From: Candidatus Aenigmatarchaeota archaeon
Lineage (GTDB): Archaea > Aenigmatarchaeota > Aenigmatarchaeia > QMZP01
Direction of reading: 5' to 3'
Length of the DNA: 9,540 nucleotides
NCBI GenBank assembly: GCA_003663225.1
Contig: QMZP01000020.1
Span: forward strand, 1-9,540
The notes beneath the pieces are model-generated. The model worked only from the letters and a program-made list of their open reading frames with translations, ran no database searches and was not told where the DNA came from. The stretch's first letter is position 1. The number at the start of each line of letters is the position of its first letter. Position numbers and translations under genes: made by a program. Below, piece by piece: positions 1 to 6,354 of this stretch.

Positions 1-1121
1 AATGCCGCTGCCACTATCAGCGCTATCGGGAGCACCGGCACGTTGACCTTGCCCATGGAGAAGTATCCCTTGGGTGGCAGGTCAGGGTGGTGCGACACGT
101 CAACAGGGGAGAAGGTCATAGGCCTCTTGCTCAGGGTATTGTTTATGAACCAGACTATTATTATCGGCAGCGCCACGTTGTATCCCAGTATGAAGTGTAT
201 CGGGCCGACGAGTTCTGCCATGAACACGGCTGCCAGCGGCGCCATTATGGTTCCGAGTATCGGGAGCACTATGCCCATCATGTGTATCACCATCACGGGC
301 ATCCTTAGGTCCTGGGCGTAGTGCTTCATCCTTGTCTTGGTGCCTTCCAGTATTATGTTAAGCGCCTCATCCAGCTCCTGCTTCGCCCTCTCCGGAACCT
401 GCCTCGTCGAATCCCTTATCAGCCTCAGCGACTCGGCGAATTCCTCGTTCTCGGGCTTCCATTTCGCTATGTATGCATCCAAAGCCTGGCTGACCGAATA
501 GTACTTCCTCATCTCTATGTCCCATATGAGCCTTCTCATGTCCCATGCAAGGGGCCCCGACACATTGGAAGCAGCGAAGCGCAGGGCCGCCTCCAAATTG
601 GGCGTTATCCTCATGGACACCACCATATATAGGACTGCCAGGACTATCTGGGAGCTTGCCTCTATGCGCGCGTGTTTTAGCACACCCAGCGGGTACCTTA
701 GAAGCCAGTAGCCCATCATGAATCCCAGGGCTATCACCCCCATCCCGCCGATGGCAGGCAGCATTCCCGTAACTATGCTAACAACACCTAGCACCACAAA
801 TAGCAGTATCGTGGAGACGAACAGCGACATCGGGCTCTCCGGGGTTATCTTCATGCCCGCGAAAGATATCGCTTTCTCCAGGTTCTGTTTGGTGTCTTTG
901 TCCGGGCTGACGGTTATGAACTTCGCAGAAGTGTTAGCCAGCAGCTCATACCATGTCCTCTTCCTGTTCTCCACAGCCTTGAATATCCTGTATTCCCTGC
1001 TCGTCATCCTCTGGTCGGTCACGCTGGAGGGCAGCATTATGTGCCCGCTGTCCTCGGGCAGGTCGAAATGATACTTGTGCCGCTCTTCTTTTTTCTTTTT
1101 CTTCCCCCCGAAAACGCCCAT
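1..1121 (-). CDS. TadC/FlaJ-like type IV pilus assembly platform membrane protein (partial, 3' end cut by window)
   Basis: This is an inner-membrane platform protein of the T2SSF/TadC/FlaJ family, which works with a secretion ATPase to assemble archaeal type IV pili. I translated 373 complete codons from ATG at 1121; the frame stays open to the left edge, so the C-terminus is missing. Residues 5-11 are a Lys-rich cytoplasmic stretch (GKKKKKE). A soluble segment follows to about residue 95, then a membrane hairpin at about 98-143. A charged helical T2SSF domain spans about 148-272, including ITPNLEAALRFAA and WDIEMRKYYSVSQALD. A second membrane pair lies at about 274-328, and another hydrophobic segment begins at about 361. 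No Shine-Dalgarno lies upstream, but a TATA-like element (1144-1152, reverse strand) sits about 26 nt before the ATG, fitting a leaderless mRNA. It is divergent from a prepilin peptidase, which supports a pilus role. The exact pilus type is unknown. The family call rests on domain layout and characteristic sequence. Confidence 0.85.
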   Translation of the reverse strand, partial: MGVFGGKKKKKEERHKYHFDLPEDSGHIMLPSSVTDQRMTSREYRIFKAVENRKRTWYELLANTSAKFITVSPDKDTKQNLEKAISFAGMKITPESPMSLFVSTILLFVVLGVVSIVTGMLPAIGGMGVIALGFMMGYWLLRYPLGVLKHARIEASSQIVLAVLYMVVSMRITPNLEAALRFAASNVSGPLAWDMRRLIWDIEMRKYYSVSQALDAYIAKWKPENEEFAESLRLIRDSTRQVPERAKQELDEALNIILEGTKTRMKHYAQDLRMPVMVIHMMGIVLPILGTIMAPLAAVFMAELVGPIHFILGYNVALPIIIVWFINNTLSKRPMTFSPVDVSHHPDLPPKGYFSMGKVNVPVLPIALIVAAA

Positions 1122-1178
1122 AGTAAATATTAAGGACGACCGGATTTATACTTATTTTAGGGCACACAAATAACTATT
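1122..1178. promoter_or_regulatory. Compact divergent promoter between tadC and the prepilin peptidase
   Basis: Only 57 bp separate the two start codons. The sole AT-rich core is at 1144-1159 (ATTTATACTTATTTTA). On the minus strand it reads AGTATAAAT, centred about 26 nt from the tadC ATG. On the plus strand TTTATA (1145-1150) is about 31 nt, and CTTATTTTA (1151-1159) about 24 nt, from the peptidase ATG. Neither start has a clear Shine-Dalgarno, so both transcripts are probably leaderless or nearly so. The TATA assignment is inferred from spacing. Confidence 0.55.
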
Positions 1179-2024
1179 ATGCTCGAATGGGTATTGCTTC
1201 TGATAGGCATCATCGGCTTCGGGGCCGCAGGATACTGGGACCTCAAGACAACCGAGTTCCCGGACTGGCTGCCGTACTCCATAATAATAAGCGCGCTCGG
1301 CATACGGGGCCTCTTCGCCTTCCTTGCAGCAGACCCGTCGCTGTTCATCGATTCCGTGATAGTGGGGCTTGCCTTTCTAGGCATGGGCCTGGGGATGTAC
1401 TATACGAAGCAATGGGGGGACGGCGACGCGTGGCTTCTTGGAGGGCTGGGGTTCCTGTTCCCCACGGCAACAGGATTCAGGGCACTGCTCGGGGCGCACG
1501 TATTCCCGTTCCCCGTAATGCTGCTGTTCAACTTCTTCCTGCTGTCATTCATGTACCTCATAGCGTACTCGATAGTGTTGGGTTTCATGAAGCCCGGCCT
1601 GGGCAGGAAGTTCTTCGCATACCTGAAGGGAAACTCAAGGGTACTGGGGCTTTCCATAATAGGATTCACTATTCTGTGCATCTGCATGGCAGCATGCCTC
1701 AATATGCAGCTAGGCATACAGGCGGGCCAACTGGCACATCTGTTCCTCTTCCCGGCATTCTTCGCGTTGGTTGTCATATTCATGTACTACGGCAAGTTCA
1801 TTGAGGACAAAGTGTTCCGCAAGAGGATAGACGTCAAGGACCTGAGAGCGGGGGATGTCCCCGTGGGCATGAAATGGGAAACCATGTCAGAGAATGACAT
1901 TAAGAAGCTGAAGAGGAAGGGCGGCAAGATATGGATAAAGGAAGGCGTAAGGTTCGCCCCTGTTTTCGTAATAACGATGCTGGTGACGCTGTTCATCGGT
2001 AATCTCATGTCACTTTTCCTGTAA
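1179..2024 (+). CDS. Archaeal A24-family prepilin/preflagellin peptidase
   Basis: This is a membrane aspartyl protease that removes the class III signal peptide from type IV pilin-like precursors. The protein is 281 aa, longer than minimal archaeal A24 peptidases because of a C-terminal extension. The first catalytic aspartate is D21, in YWDLKTTEFPDWL. The second is D83, in the GxGD motif (G80-D81-G82-D83). Hydrophobic segments occur at about 3-19, 33-50, 56-75, 86-97, 107-135, 155-176, 185-204 and 258-281. Residues 206-255 form a charged cytoplasmic region (KRIDVKDLRAGDVPVGMKW, then LKRKGGKIWIKEG) that resembles the C-terminal domain of many archaeal A24 enzymes. The ATG at 1179 is chosen because the promoter core lies just upstream and both catalytic motifs follow in the usual places. 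The neighbouring divergent TadC-like gene makes a pilin-processing role likely. Which pilins are its substrates cannot be seen here. Confidence 0.9.
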   Translation: MLEWVLLLIGIIGFGAAGYWDLKTTEFPDWLPYSIIISALGIRGLFAFLAADPSLFIDSVIVGLAFLGMGLGMYYTKQWGDGDAWLLGGLGFLFPTATGFRALLGAHVFPFPVMLLFNFFLLSFMYLIAYSIVLGFMKPGLGRKFFAYLKGNSRVLGLSIIGFTILCICMAACLNMQLGIQAGQLAHLFLFPAFFALVVIFMYYGKFIEDKVFRKRIDVKDLRAGDVPVGMKWETMSENDIKKLKRKGGKIWIKEGVRFAPVFVITMLVTLFIGNLMSLFL

Positions 2025-2039
2025 GAAACATAAAAGAAA

Positions 2040-2055
2040 GGGTACTCGCGTACCC
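2040..2055. terminator. Hairpin between convergent genes, probable MC1 terminator
   Basis: GGGTAC (2040-2045) and GTACCC (2050-2055) form a perfect 6-bp stem with a 4-nt loop, inside the 43-bp gap between the peptidase stop (2024) and the MC1 stop (2068). Read on the minus strand, a TTTTTT run (2062-2067) follows the MC1 stop, and the hairpin is followed by TTTCTTTT. This fits T-rich archaeal termination for MC1. On the plus strand no T run follows the hairpin, so its use by the peptidase gene is less clear. Confidence 0.55.
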
Positions 2056-2067
2056 TGATGGAAAAAA

Positions 2068-2370
2068 TTAAATCTTGTTTATCCTCTCGATGCCTACCTT
2101 CTTCACTACGGGCTTCCTGACCTTCTCAGGCAACCACTCCGGTCTGTCGTCACCAAGCTTTATCTTCTTCATTGAACCCTTGAACTTGTGCACTGTGTAG
2201 GTCCCGTCTTTGTTTCTTCTTCCTCTTTCCCTGAGCTTGATGTCCTTGAAACCCCTCGTCGCGGCCTTGAGAGCTGCCTGTCTCGGCTGCCTTCCGGTGA
2301 ATATAGCGCTCTTCCTGCCGGACTTCATAATGTAGTACTTCTTTGCGGCTTTCTTCTTTCTCTTTGCCAT
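2068..2370 (-). CDS. MC1-family non-histone chromosomal DNA-bending protein
   Basis: This is a small basic chromatin protein that binds and sharply bends double-stranded DNA. It is 100 aa; methanogen MC1 proteins are about 93 aa. Family hallmarks are FTGRQPRQAALKAATRG (24-40), KLRERG (45-50), VHKFKG (60-65) and RPEWLPEKVRKPVVKK (76-91). The arginine of QPRQ (R30) matches the Arg known to matter in Methanosarcina MC1, and W79 matches Trp74. The position of MC1 Trp61, which lies at the DNA interface, appears to be Ser66 here (FKGSMKK against FKAWKE). The N-terminus is unusually Lys-rich (MAKRKKKAAKK). ATG at 2370 is chosen over a longer reading frame because GGGAGG lies 6 nt upstream and the MC1 fold starts right after it. 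The gene has its own promoter (TTTATAA, 2451-2457) and a leader of about 60 nt with an inverted repeat. Homology is recalled, not searched. Confidence 0.92.
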   Translation of the reverse strand: MAKRKKKAAKKYYIMKSGRKSAIFTGRQPRQAALKAATRGFKDIKLRERGRRNKDGTYTVHKFKGSMKKIKLGDDRPEWLPEKVRKPVVKKVGIERINKI

Positions 2371-2398
2371 GTAATCCCTCCCGATTTGAAATTCAAAC

Positions 2399-2457
2399 AC
2401 AGGCAACGTCTTCATCTGCCTGTTTTTCAATATTTTTTTGTTCTTATTACTTATAAA
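2399..2457 (-). promoter_or_regulatory. MC1 promoter and leader with stem-loop
   Basis: On the minus strand TTTATAA at 2451-2457 is a good TATA box, predicting a start near 2428. The leader would then open with a perfect 7-bp inverted repeat, ACAGGCA (reverse of 2417-2423) and TGCCTGT (reverse of 2399-2405), around an 11-nt loop, before the GGGAGG ribosome binding site. Unlike its divergent neighbour, MC1 therefore looks leadered and SD-dependent. The regulatory role is inference. Confidence 0.5.
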
Positions 2458-2540
2458 GGTTCGCATGCTTTTGGTTTCACTGAATGATAGTTAAGAATGG
2501 CCTTTATGTGTGCTGTTTGTGAAGTGCATGCGGGGAACAC

Positions 2541-2574
2541 CGAAGATTTAAACCAGCATGCAAATATAATATTG
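2541..2574 (+). promoter_or_regulatory. BRE/TATA promoter of AMP phosphorylase
   Basis: CGAAGA followed by TTTAAA (2547-2552) forms a BRE-TATA pair whose centre is 25.5 nt before the ATG at 2575. That places the predicted transcription start on the start codon, so the mRNA is probably leaderless. This argues against the longer in-frame start at 2497, which would put the TATA box inside the gene. Confidence 0.6.
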
Positions 2575-4119
2575 ATGTTTCTGAAGGTCAAGCCCCTCCG
2601 GCTCGAGGCAAAGAAGCCCATAGTGATTCTCAACAGGGACGACGCTGAAGAGCTCGACGTGAAGCCCATGGACAGGGTGGAGATGCGTTCCGGAAAGAAG
2701 AAAGAGGTTGCCATAGTGAACATAGCAGAGAAGTTCGTGCCAAGAGGCTACGTGGGCCTTTACTCCAGAGTCCAGAAGGAGATGGGAGCAAAGGCTGGCG
2801 AGCGGCTGAGAGTAACGGCCACAGAGCCTCCGGAATCCCTGGCATCAATAAAAAGGAGGCTTGACGGGGACCGGCTGGAAAGCGATGAAATACACAAGAT
2901 AGTGAAGGACGTCGTGGAGGAGAGGCTTTCTGACATAGAGATAACGGCATACGTCCTGTCCCTTTATACACACCAGATGACGAACAAGGAGATAGCTGCC
3001 ATGTCATCCTCAATGTGCGTCACCGGCGACATGCTAAACATAAAAGGCAAGCGCATATTCGACAAGCACTCGATAGGCGGCGTGCCCGGGGACAAGACAT
3101 CGATGCTGCTCGTGCCGACAGTTGCAGCGGCCGGCCTCACTATACCCAAGACGTCTTCAAGGGCCATAACAGCGCCAGCGGGCACCGCTGACAGGATGGA
3201 ATGCCTCTGTCCCGTGGACCTGGGACTGGACGAGATAAAGGCAGTAGTGGACCAGATAGGGTGCTGCCTCGTCTGGGGAGGTGCCGTCGACCTGGCTCCT
3301 GCTGATGACGCTTTCATAAGGGTGGAATATCCGCTCTCCATAGACCCCCTCCTGCTTCCATCAGTGATGTCGAAGAAGAAGGCAGTGGGGGCGAATTATG
3401 TGGTGATAGACATACCAACCGGAAGGGGGGTAAAGGTGAAGACTGTAAGCGACGCAGAGGACCTCGCCAACAAGTTCATAGAGCTCGGCAAGCACCTGAA
3501 GATAAAGGTCTCATGTGTGTCTACCTTCGGCGAGCAGCCTATAGGAAGAGGGATAGGTCCCGCACTCGAAGCGAGGGAGGTACTGAAATCGGTCATGCAC
3601 CCGAAGAGCGCCCCACAAGACCTTGTCGAGAAGGTCGGCAAGCTCTCCGGGGAGCTGTTCGAGTTTGCCGGGAAGAGGAATGCCGCCGCGCTGGGGGTTG
3701 AGATACTGAAATCAGGGAAGACTGAGAAGAAGCTCAGGGAGATAATATCAGCGCAGGGCGGGGATCCGGAGATAAAGCCGGGTGACATAGAGGTCGGCCC
3801 AAAGCGCGCGATAATAAAGTCAACCAAGCCCGGAAAGGTCTGGTGGATAGACAACAAGAGGGTAACCGAGACCGCACGCATAGCGGGCGCGCCGAAGGAT
3901 AGGGGCGCGGGCCTTCTGTTCCATAAGAAGCTGGGCGATACGGTGAAGCGCGGAGATGTCCTCTTCGAGATATACGCGGAGAAGCCTGCCAAACTCAGGC
4001 ACGCTGTGAAAGCTGCCGAGCACAACTGCATCATGGGCGTGGCCAAGAAGTTCAGCATGGTCATGGCAGAGATACCCGAAGAGAAAGAGCAAGAGAATTA
4101 TTTCATACTGGAGAGATGA
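2575..4119 (+). CDS. deoA: AMP phosphorylase (archaeal thymidine phosphorylase family)
   Basis: The enzyme catalyses AMP (also CMP/UMP) + Pi to base + ribose 1,5-bisphosphate. This is the entry step of the archaeal nucleotide-salvage route that continues through ribose-1,5-bisphosphate isomerase and form III RuBisCO; neither partner is in the window. It is 514 aa, close to the roughly 503 aa of characterised archaeal enzymes. An N-terminal domain of about 85 residues (ILNRDDAEELDVKPMDRVEM) is the feature separating AMP phosphorylases from bacterial thymidine phosphorylases. The phosphate/nucleotide site shows DKHSIGGVPGDKTS (163-176). The type II phosphorylase signature SSRAITAPAGTADRME spans 194-209, followed by GGAVDLAPADD (235-245). 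The C-terminal alpha/beta domain ends in FILER. An in-frame ATG at 2497 would add 26 residues; I prefer 2575 because the family N-terminus starts here and a TATA box sits at leaderless distance. It converges tail to tail with the small gene at 4123. Confidence 0.93.
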   Translation: MFLKVKPLRLEAKKPIVILNRDDAEELDVKPMDRVEMRSGKKKEVAIVNIAEKFVPRGYVGLYSRVQKEMGAKAGERLRVTATEPPESLASIKRRLDGDRLESDEIHKIVKDVVEERLSDIEITAYVLSLYTHQMTNKEIAAMSSSMCVTGDMLNIKGKRIFDKHSIGGVPGDKTSMLLVPTVAAAGLTIPKTSSRAITAPAGTADRMECLCPVDLGLDEIKAVVDQIGCCLVWGGAVDLAPADDAFIRVEYPLSIDPLLLPSVMSKKKAVGANYVVIDIPTGRGVKVKTVSDAEDLANKFIELGKHLKIKVSCVSTFGEQPIGRGIGPALEAREVLKSVMHPKSAPQDLVEKVGKLSGELFEFAGKRNAAALGVEILKSGKTEKKLREIISAQGGDPEIKPGDIEVGPKRAIIKSTKPGKVWWIDNKRVTETARIAGAPKDRGAGLLFHKKLGDTVKRGDVLFEIYAEKPAKLRHAVKAAEHNCIMGVAKKFSMVMAEIPEEKEQENYFILER

Positions 4120-4122
4120 GGC

Positions 4123-4423
4123 TCATAGCCTTCCGAGATAACATCCTTGCCTGTCCCCCTTCATGTAATAGCCTTCTATGTCCGGATTGATATTCACATC
4201 GAACGGTTTGGCATATCCCTTCAGGAACATGGAAAGGTATGATGCCTCCATTGACATAACACCAAGCACATCCTCGACATCCATCATTACCTCCATGTCA
4301 TCGGTAGTCCTTGTTTATGCCACCGCAGCACACCTCAATGAATGCTTTCTCGCTGCCCCTGTACCACCACCTGTAGTTGAGCTTTATGGGCTCATGCGCT
4401 GACAACTCCGCAAGCTGGCCCAT
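4123..4423 (-). pseudogene. Small unrecognised gene split by an apparent frameshift (two ORFs, 41 and 57 aa)
   Basis: Two abutting minus-strand ORFs look like halves of one protein of about 100 aa. ORF A runs 4423 to 4298 (41 aa, starting MGQLAELSAHEPIKLNYRWW and ending EVCCGGINKDYR). It has a strong ribosome site GGAGGGGG about 9 nt upstream and a TATA-like TTCTATAAAG near 4474. ORF B runs 4296 to 4123 (57 aa, MEVMMDVEDVLGVMSMEASY onward, then PFDVNINPDIEGYYMKGD). It begins one base after the TGA of A, has no ribosome site of its own, and its frame stays open upstream only to a TAA at 4315-4317. Codon use is like the neighbours. A single indel between about 4298 and 4314 would join them. Alternatives are two coupled cistrons, programmed frameshifting, or a sequencing or assembly error. 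I do not recognise the family. It lies 75 bp downstream of thrS on the same strand. Confidence 0.5.
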
Positions 4424-4497
4424 GAAACGCTTCCCCCTCCTATTCAGGCTCTGCACTACTTGGACATGCTTTATAGAAATGGTTAAGAGATTAATAG

Positions 4498-6222
4498 CTA
4501 ACCGTAGCTCTCTACCTTGTCACAGACCTCTCTCACGAAATCCTCGGGCCTGACGCCGAACTTCACCTTTTTCTGGCCGCGCGTCCTTACCGCTATCGTG
4601 CCAGCCTTCTCTTCCTTGTCGCCTATGACTATGATGTATGGTATCCTCTGTATCTCTGCCTCCCTGACCTTGTAGTCGACCGTGTCGCTTCCGGTGTCGG
4701 TATCGGTCCTTATTCCCGCTTCCTTCAGCTTCTTCGCGAACGACTCTGCTGCCCTGGTGTTCCTGTCAGTGAATGAAAGAACCCTCACCTGTATCGGCGA
4801 CAGCCAGACCGGAAGTGCGCCGTTCGTATGCTCGAGCAGTATCCCGATGAATCTCTCCAGGGAGCCGTACACCACCCTGTGCAGCATGACCGGCCTGTGA
4901 GGCTTGTTGTCCTCGCCGGTGTATGTGAGCTCGAACCTATCGGGCATAGAGAAATCCAGCTGCACTGTGGCGCATTGCCACGTCCTGCCCAGCGAGTCCT
5001 TTATGTGGAAGTCTATCTTGGGCCCGTAGAATGCGCCGTCACCTTTGTTCACCTTGTACTTCATCTTGCCCTTCTTCAGGACGCCTTCCAGTATCTTCTC
5101 CGCCTTGTCCCATATCTTGTCGTCCCCTATCCTTTTTTCAGGCCTTGTTGATAGCTCGACATGGTAATCGAAGCCGAACCGCTTGTAGAAGAGGTCTATC
5201 AGGCCTATTATGGCAGCTATCTCGGAATCGAGCTGCCTTTCTGTACAGAATATATGGGCATCATCCTGGGTGAAGTTTATGACCCTGAAGAGTCCTGTAA
5301 GCACGCCTGACATCTCCTGCCTGTGCACAATACCAAGCTCGCCGACGCGCAGCGGAAGGTCCTTGTATGACTTGGGTCTGGACTTGTAGACCAGCATGCC
5401 ACCCGGGCAGTTCATGGGTTTGACCGCGAAAGGCCTGTTCTCATAGTCTGTAAGGAATATGTTATCCCTGTACTTCTCCCAGTGGCCGGATATCTGCCAG
5501 AGTTTCTTGTCGAGTATCAGCGGCGTTGATATCTCCTGGTATCCCGCTTTCCTGTGCTCCTCTCTCCACATTTTCACAAGCTCATTGTATATTATGAGGC
5601 CCTTGTCATGCCAGAATACCATGCCAGGGGCTACCTCACTGAAGCTGAACAGGTCCATCTTCTGCCCGAGTATCCTGTGGTCGTTCTCCTTGAGGTTCTC
5701 CCTGTCAAGCTTGGACTTCGATATCTCCCTGAGCAGCGCCTTGTGGTCTATGGGTTTTTCCTCGGCTTTCTCTGCCCTGGGTGCTGCCTTCTTCTTCAGC
5801 CCATCGGGTGATATGTCCCTGCTTAGCTCGGACAGCGGGTGGCCCTTGCATTTGATGTCAAAGGACTTGTACCATCCGAAAGGCGCCCGCCACACGCTGT
5901 ACTTCTTCTTTTTAAGCAGCTTCTCTGACTCCCGGAGCACGTCCAGTGCTGTGTCAGGCTTCGATAGCTCTGACGACAGGTGGGCATAAGGATACAGGAC
6001 AACGTTCTTTGCGTTGACCTGCTTCGCTACTTTGTCGATTTCCTCAGCGACCTTCTCAGCGGTCCCAGACGGGTTGGGCTCGTCACACCTCTCCACGGCC
6101 GACAGCACGACAAGGGCATCCTTGACCTTAACAGGCCCTTTGCCTGCGTCCTCTGCCTCCTTTATCGCCTTCTTTTTGGGTTCCCATTCCACGAAGTCGG
6201 TGTGGAGCAACAATATCTTCAA
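4498..6222 (-). CDS. thrS: Threonyl-tRNA synthetase, archaeal type with DTD-like editing domain
   Basis: The enzyme charges tRNA-Thr with threonine in the cytoplasm and edits mischarged serine. It is 574 aa. Residues 1-140 form the archaeal N-terminal editing domain, with its conserved PYAHLSS (78-84) and PFGWYKSFDIKCKGHPLSE (114-132, including Y118, K119, E132). A Lys/Ala-rich linker follows at about 141-180. The class II core has MNCPGG with zinc ligand C272, TQDDAHIF with H323, and MLHRVVYGSLERFIG (446-460) with H448 and motif 3. The other motifs are RVGELGIVHRQE (292-303) and FRVINFTQDD (312-321). The anticodon-binding domain starts near 476 (IQVRVLSFTD). The start codon is TTG at 6222: GGTGAT, an exact piece of the archaeal Shine-Dalgarno, lies 3 nt upstream, and the only nearby ATG (at 6233) is out of frame and closes at once. 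The leader carries two tandem stem-loops. It follows lysC on the same strand after 132 bp. Confidence 0.96.
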   Translation of the reverse strand: MKILLLHTDFVEWEPKKKAIKEAEDAGKGPVKVKDALVVLSAVERCDEPNPSGTAEKVAEEIDKVAKQVNAKNVVLYPYAHLSSELSKPDTALDVLRESEKLLKKKKYSVWRAPFGWYKSFDIKCKGHPLSELSRDISPDGLKKKAAPRAEKAEEKPIDHKALLREISKSKLDRENLKENDHRILGQKMDLFSFSEVAPGMVFWHDKGLIIYNELVKMWREEHRKAGYQEISTPLILDKKLWQISGHWEKYRDNIFLTDYENRPFAVKPMNCPGGMLVYKSRPKSYKDLPLRVGELGIVHRQEMSGVLTGLFRVINFTQDDAHIFCTERQLDSEIAAIIGLIDLFYKRFGFDYHVELSTRPEKRIGDDKIWDKAEKILEGVLKKGKMKYKVNKGDGAFYGPKIDFHIKDSLGRTWQCATVQLDFSMPDRFELTYTGEDNKPHRPVMLHRVVYGSLERFIGILLEHTNGALPVWLSPIQVRVLSFTDRNTRAAESFAKKLKEAGIRTDTDTGSDTVDYKVREAEIQRIPYIIVIGDKEEKAGTIAVRTRGQKKVKFGVRPEDFVREVCDKVESYG

Positions 6223-6245
6223 TCTATCACCATGTTTTACTTAAT

Positions 6246-6282
6246 CTGAAACCACTAAATAATCTACATTAAGTGGTTTCAG
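6246..6282. repeat. Perfect inverted repeat 1 (thrS-proximal stem-loop)
   Basis: CTGAAACCACT (6246-6256) and AGTGGTTTCAG (6272-6282) are perfect 11-bp complements around a 15-nt AT-rich loop. The element ends 23 nt before the thrS start codon and is separated from inverted repeat 2 by two bases. Its stem shares the core TGAA-x-C-x-AC with that of repeat 2. Confidence 0.85.
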
Positions 6283-6284
6283 GG

Positions 6285-6324
6285 ATGTGAATCAACAAAC
6301 GCAGTTTATTAAGTTGATTCACAT
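6285..6324. repeat. Perfect inverted repeat 2 (thrS-distal stem-loop)
   Basis: ATGTGAATCAAC (6285-6296) and GTTGATTCACAT (6313-6324) are perfect 12-bp complements around a 16-nt loop. The loop itself contains the small dyad AAAC-GCA-GTTT (6297-6307; AAACTGCGTTT on the coding strand), which recurs upstream of asd. The predicted thrS transcript would begin at about this stem. Confidence 0.85.
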
Positions 6325-6354
6325 TAATTTATCGGCCACTGTTTTAATAAGCAT

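Larger units (their letters stand above)
6223..6354 (-). promoter_or_regulatory. thrS promoter and leader
   Basis: This is the 132-bp gap between the lysC stop and the thrS start. On the minus strand TTATTAAAA (6342-6350) is a TATA-like box whose expected start, about 6320, falls at the beginning of the first stem-loop. A second candidate, GATAAATTAA, lies at about 6325-6334. The leader would therefore consist of two stem-loops, a 14-nt AT-rich spacer, GGTGAT (6226-6231) and the TTG. Read-through from asd-lysC is also possible, as no T-run terminator is evident. Confidence 0.5.

Noticed and set aside
2497..2574. 26-residue N-terminal extension of AMP phosphorylase, with a CxxC and two His that hint at a zinc site
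   Set aside because: A good BRE/TATA pair lies inside it at leaderless distance from the ATG at 2575, the family N-terminus begins there, and the Cys/His spacing does not complete a zinc finger.
6246..6324. The tandem inverted repeats as a transposon end, MITE or CRISPR fragment
   Set aside because: No target-site duplication, no transposase and no repeat-spacer periodicity; only two copies, both in a promoter/leader position.
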